DNA of 64,000 nt from Brevundimonas sp. Lineage in GTDB: Bacteria > Pseudomonadota > Alphaproteobacteria > Caulobacterales > Caulobacteraceae. Below are positions 60,904 to 64,000 of the stretch, piece after piece (the stretch's first letter is position 1; each line of letters opens with the position of its first letter). The translations under genes were made by a program, and so were the position numbers. The notes beneath the pieces were generated by a model. It was not told the origin of the DNA and ran no database searches. It saw nothing but the letters and a program-made list of their open reading frames with translations. The stretch is taken from assembly GCF_013912005.1 (NCBI RefSeq), contig NZ_JACESB010000013.1, positions 1-64,000 on the forward strand, in the 5' to 3' direction.

Positions 60904-61827
60904 ATGGACCTGCTGAGCCCCGCCCGGATCGCCGCCTTCGAGGCCGTGCTCGGCCGCGTGTCGGCTGACGACCGCGCCCGCCTTCACAGCCTTAAGGACG
61001 CCGCCGCGGCTGCGGCGGAAGCGTCCGCCCCCCACTGGGACTTTGACCAGCCGGCCCACCGGGCGGAGGAGGCGCTGCGGGCCGCGTTCGGCGACGCCCT
61101 GACCGACGACCACCGCCGCGCCCTGGTGGCGATCTGGGCGCTGGAGACGCCGGCGCGCATCCCCGCCGCCGACCTGCCGCCGGCGGTGCTCGAGCTCTAT
61201 CCTGAGTGGCTTCAGCGCCTTGCGGACTTCCTGACCGCCGCCGCCGATCCGTACGACCGCGATTTCTGGGCCAAGGATGTGCGCATCTCCCTGGTGCTCA
61301 GCGTGCCCGGCGCCCGCACCCAGATGATCGACCTGTCCTCGCCGCTGGGGCCGGGCCAGGTGCTGCGCCACGCCCGCGAGGGCCACGGCTGGTCGGCCGT
61401 TCCGGCATGGATATCCAGCCGCGGATGGCGGCCGTGGCTGGAGGTGCACACCGAAAGCCGCGAGCTGTCCGACTTCAACGAGGCCGGCTGGGACCGCGCC
61501 TGGGCCACCGCCGCCGAGATCCTGAAGCGCCGCCCGCACATGGCCGGCATGATCGGCTCCAGCTGGTTCTACGATCCGCCGCTCGAGCAGATCAGCCCGC
61601 GCCTCGCCTATCTTCGCCTCAACCCGCTGAAGCATGGCGCCTTCATGATCCATCAGGGACCGGGCGAGATCCACACCATCCGCGCCTCGACCTCCTCTCC
61701 GACGCGCAAGGCGCTGATCGAGAAGGGCGAGTACGTCGCGCGTTCATGGATCGTGGCCTGGCCGCGGGCGGCGCTGATCCGCTGGGCGGACGGGCGTCAG
61801 GCGCAGGGCCTGTCCGAAGCCGCCTAG
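60904..61827 (+). CDS. Conserved-looking protein of unknown family (307 aa)
   Basis: 307 residues, no signal peptide or membrane segment. Composition and frame are clearly coding. Regions with unusual density of aromatic residues: PYDRDFWAKDVRISLVLSVPGARTQMIDLSSPLGPG, PAWISSRGWRPWLEVHTESRELSDFNEAGWDRAW, and GSSWFYDPPLEQISPRLAYLRLNPLKHGA. It ends ARSWIVAWPRAALIRWA. I do not recognise the family. Its stop codon shares CTAG with the convergent polysaccharide deacetylase gene, and that neighbour hints at an envelope role, by context only. Confidence 0.8.
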   Translation: MDLLSPARIAAFEAVLGRVSADDRARLHSLKDAAAAAAEASAPHWDFDQPAHRAEEALRAAFGDALTDDHRRALVAIWALETPARIPAADLPPAVLELYPEWLQRLADFLTAAADPYDRDFWAKDVRISLVLSVPGARTQMIDLSSPLGPGQVLRHAREGHGWSAVPAWISSRGWRPWLEVHTESRELSDFNEAGWDRAWATAAEILKRRPHMAGMIGSSWFYDPPLEQISPRLAYLRLNPLKHGAFMIHQGPGEIHTIRASTSSPTRKALIEKGEYVARSWIVAWPRAALIRWADGRQAQGLSEAA

Positions 61828-62561
61828 GTCCGGACCTTCTCCCACGCCGCCGCCACCGGCAGAACCTCCAGCCCGGCCGCCTTCGCCAGCCGCAGCACCC
61901 GGTCCAGATCGTCTGGCGTGCAGCCGTACGGCGTCGGGTCGTCGGACACGTCATGGCCATAGGCCGTCAGCCAGCCGCGCGCCTCCGCCGCTTCCGCCAT
62001 CAGCGCCTCGAGGTCGTAGCCGGGCAGGCGTCGGCTCTCGAGGCCGATCGACCTGATCAGCCCGCGGTCCTCCCGCCCGGCGTTGACCCCGTCACGCACC
62101 CCCCGCGCCAGATCGAACCGCCCGCGCACATAGCGCTTGGCCTCGACCGAGCAGTCGCCGAACGGCCAGGCGAAGGTGGTCATGCGGTGACCGTCCAGCC
62201 GCTCCGCCACCCAGGCCGCATTGGCGTCGAGGCTGAGGCGCAGCGCTTCCCGGCTCATGCGCAGGGCGCTGGTGTGGCCGAAGGTGTGGCAGCCGACCTC
62301 GTGCCCCGCCGCGTGCAGGGCCTGCAGGTGCTCCAGCCGGTACTGCTCGCGATCCATGTTCACGCCGCCGCACAGGCCGCCGCAGACGTAGTAGGTGGCC
62401 TTCACCCCGTGATCGGCGAGGATCGGTCCGGCCTCCGTCCACGCGCTCGCCGGAAAGTCGTCGAAGCTGAGCGAGAAGATCCCGCGCGCCGGCGCGATCT
62501 CCACGGCCTCGACGTCGAGGTGGCGCGCGGCCCGGCGGCGCATCTGGTCGATCAGCTGCAT
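61824..62561 (-). CDS. Polysaccharide deacetylase (NodB domain)
   Basis: 245 residues. NodB-type metal-dependent deacetylase: the Asp pair in LSFDDFPAS (34-35), the zinc-binding H-x3-H in GCHTFGHTS (His92, His96), and WPFGDCSVEAK as the third motif. No signal peptide, so probably cytoplasmic or membrane-side. In Caulobacter relatives such enzymes deacetylate holdfast or other exopolysaccharides. The convergent gene is of unknown function. Start chosen at the first ATG (MQLIDQMRRR). Confidence 0.88.
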   Translation of the reverse strand: MQLIDQMRRRAARHLDVEAVEIAPARGIFSLSFDDFPASAWTEAGPILADHGVKATYYVCGGLCGGVNMDREQYRLEHLQALHAAGHEVGCHTFGHTSALRMSREALRLSLDANAAWVAERLDGHRMTTFAWPFGDCSVEAKRYVRGRFDLARGVRDGVNAGREDRGLIRSIGLESRRLPGYDLEALMAEAAEARGWLTAYGHDVSDDPTPYGCTPDDLDRVLRLAKAAGLEVLPVAAAWEKVRT

Positions 62562-62592
62562 GGGTTCCGCATAGCGGAGCGGCTTTAAAATT

Positions 62593-62722
62593 CCTTCTCC
62601 CCTTGCGGGAGAAGGTGGCGGCCGAAGGCCGACGGATGAGGGGTCGCAGCTGCGACAGGAGTCATCGACCCCTCATCCGACCTCGCTCCGCTTCGGCCAC
62701 CTTCTCCCGCAAGGGGAGAAGG
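62593..62722. repeat. Long palindromic REP/MITE-like element
   Basis: A 27-base arm (62593-62619, beginning CCTTCTCCCCTTGCGGGA) recurs as its exact complement at 62696-62722. Each arm is itself a hairpin (TTCTCCC facing GGGAGAA). Inside, a 14-base inverted repeat (62633-62646 with 62666-62679) surrounds a CGCAGCTGCG palindrome. The whole 130-bp unit sits in the spacer between the deacetylase and glyQ. It resembles smaller elements near 27.6 and 38.05 kb. Typical of Caulobacteraceae intergenic repeats. Confidence 0.8.
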
Positions 62723-62787
62723 GCGGCGCTGCCTTGCCCGTCCAAGGCCGCCCGTCTAGGGTCCGCCGCCTTCTTCCCCGGGACGAA

Positions 62788-63684
62788 ATGCCTGCCGTGA
62801 CGACCGAGCCGCTCGCCTTCCAGGACCTCATCCTGACGCTCCACAAGTACTGGGGCGATCAGGGCTGCGCCATCCTGCAGCCCTACGACATCGAGGTCGG
62901 CGCCGGCACCCTGCACCCGGCCACCGTGCTGCGCGCCCTGGGCCCCCGCCCGTGGAAGGCTGCCTACGTCCAGCCCAGCCGCCGCCCCGGCGACGGGCGT
63001 TACGGCGAAAATCCCAATAGATTACAGCACTATTACCAGTACCAGGTTATTCTGAAACCCAATCCGGACAACCTGCAGGAGCTCTATCTCGGGTCGCTGA
63101 AGGCGATCGGGATCGATCCGAAGCTGCACGACATCCGCTTCGTCGAGGACGACTGGGAGAACCCCACGGTCGGGGCCTGGGGCCTCGGCTGGGAGGTCTG
63201 GTGCGACGGCATGGAGGTGACGCAGTTCACCTACTTCCAGGGCGTCGGCGGCATCGAGGTGGACGTCGTCTCGGGCGAACTGACCTACGGCCTGGAGCGC
63301 CTGGCCATGTACGTCCAGGGCGTCGACAACGTCTACGACCTGAAGTTCACCAGGGAGGGGACCACCTACGGCGAGGTCTTCCTCGAGAACGAGCGCCAGC
63401 AGTCCGAGGCGAACTTCCATGGCTACGACGTCGACGGGCTGAAGCGCCGCTTCGAGGACATGGTCGCCGAGGTGTCGCGCCTGCTGGCCATGACCGGCCC
63501 GCAGGGCCAGCCGCTGGTGCTGCCGGCCTACGACCAGGTGCTGAAGGCCTCCCACCTGTTCAACCTGATGGACGCCCGCGGCGCCATCGCCGTCGCCGAA
63601 CGGCAGAGCTACATCGGCCGCATCCGCGACCTGTGCAAGGCGTGCGCGGTCGCCTACGTCGAACAAGAGCGGAAAACCGCCTGA
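62788..63684 (+). CDS. glyQ: Glycyl-tRNA synthetase alpha subunit
   Basis: 298 residues, with the ATG chosen so that the protein starts [19 protein letters not shown]. It matches the conserved GlyQ body: [107 protein letters not shown] and [18 protein letters not shown]. Alpha-2 beta-2 enzyme with GlyS, overlapping it by one base. Bases 63001-63060 are only 42% G+C with codons (AGA, TTA, AAT, ATT, TAT) otherwise rare here, although the protein is standard. Confidence 0.96.
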   Translation: MPAVTTEPLAFQDLILTLHKYWGDQGCAILQPYDIEVGAGTLHPATVLRALGPRPWKAAYVQPSRRPGDGRYGENPNRLQHYYQYQVILKPNPDNLQELYLGSLKAIGIDPKLHDIRFVEDDWENPTVGAWGLGWEVWCDGMEVTQFTYFQGVGGIEVDVVSGELTYGLERLAMYVQGVDNVYDLKFTREGTTYGEVFLENERQQSEANFHGYDVDGLKRRFEDMVAEVSRLLAMTGPQGQPLVLPAYDQVLKASHLFNLMDARGAIAVAERQSYIGRIRDLCKACAVAYVEQERKTA

Positions 63685-64000
63685 TGCCCCAGCTCCTTCT
63701 CGAACTGTTCTCCGAAGAGATCCCCGCCCGCATGCAGGGCGGGGCCGCGCGCGATCTGGAGCGGATGGCCGCCGAGCGGCTGAAGGCCGCCGGTCTGGCG
63801 TACGACGCCCTGACCGCCTTCGCCGGGCCGCGCCGCCTGACCCTCGTGGTCGAGGGCCTGCTGGCCGCCACCCCCGACCGCGAGGAGGAGCTCAAGGGGC
63901 CCAAGACCTCGGCGCCGGCGCAGGCTCTGGAGGGCTTCCTGCGCAAGACCGGCCTGACCCGCGAGCAGCTGGTCGAGCGCGACGGCGTCTTCTTCGCGGT
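63684..64000 (+). CDS. glyS: Glycyl-tRNA synthetase beta subunit, N-terminal part
   Basis: Starts at ATG 63684, overlapping the glyQ stop (TGATG), and runs off the window after about 105 codons. [38 protein letters not shown] and AFAGPRRLTLVVEGLLAATPDREEELKGPKTSAP are the GlyS N-terminus. It supplies tRNA binding and the second half of the tetramer. Confidence 0.95.
   Translation, partial: MPQLLLELFSEEIPARMQGGAARDLERMAAERLKAAGLAYDALTAFAGPRRLTLVVEGLLAATPDREEELKGPKTSAPAQALEGFLRKTGLTREQLVERDGVFFA

Overview
The window reads as chromosomal DNA of a high-GC alphaproteobacterium, most likely a member of the Caulobacteraceae (Brevundimonas or Phenylobacterium type). I base this on five things: base composition near 70% G+C; a Rhodobacter-capsulatus-type gene transfer agent (GTA) structural cluster; a DUF1476 (ATP synthase zeta-type inhibitor) gene; a zapA / 6S RNA / 5-formyl-THF cyclo-ligase neighbourhood; and promoters resembling the Caulobacter consensus (TTGACG with GCTANAWC). 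No tRNA, rRNA, insertion sequence or CRISPR array is visible.

Layout. 1-3.2 kb (minus strand): the start of a Pro/Ala-rich exported protein running off the left edge, then an ABC importer of the nitrate/sulfonate/taurine or thiamine-precursor class (permease, ATPase, lipoprotein binding protein). 3.2-3.83 kb: a gene-free stretch with inverted repeats and a strong promoter ahead of a candidate small RNA. 3.8-6.2 kb: uup (ABC-F) divergent from a YcgN-like cysteine-rich protein. 6.3-17.9 kb: a compact GTA cluster in canonical order (portal, small membrane protein, protease, capsid, adaptors, tail tube, chaperones, tape measure, distal tail, hub, NlpC/P60 peptidase, megatron). No terminase gene precedes the portal, and an antisense DUF805 gene sits between tape measure and distal tail. 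17.9-24.5 kb: a DnaJ-type chaperone, serC, purA, a receiver protein lacking its phospho-acceptor aspartate, rpoH and a rluD-type pseudouridine synthase.

24.5-39.5 kb is central carbon metabolism: fba, pgk, gap and tkt all on the minus strand. Between gap and tkt lie a two-component system with an EF-hand protein, an S41 peptidase, purT and an esterase. Next come a DUF4164 protein, zapA, 6S RNA, the folate cyclo-ligase and a YmdB-type phosphoesterase. 39.7-52.2 kb holds phoD and much of the purine pathway (purL, purQ, purS, purC, purB), mixed with small acidic proteins whose upstream regions resemble general-stress (EcfG/SigT) promoters. With purA and purT, seven purine genes lie in the window.

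52.3-64 kb: a GST, a lytic transglycosylase, a uracil-DNA glycosylase-like protein, ETF-ubiquinone oxidoreductase, a large TPR protein, ispE, a protein of unknown family convergent with a polysaccharide deacetylase, a palindromic repeat, and glyQ/glyS (glyS cut by the right edge).

Observations I would follow first: the GTA cluster without terminase, with an inserted antisense gene whose ribosome-binding site lies in a hairpin and a hub protein missing its middle; the candidate structured RNA at about 3.69-3.83 kb; a motif shared upstream of fba and gap; paired stress-type promoters with identical geometry; four convergent gene pairs whose stop codons share one CTAG; and a 42% G+C patch with rare codons inside glyQ.
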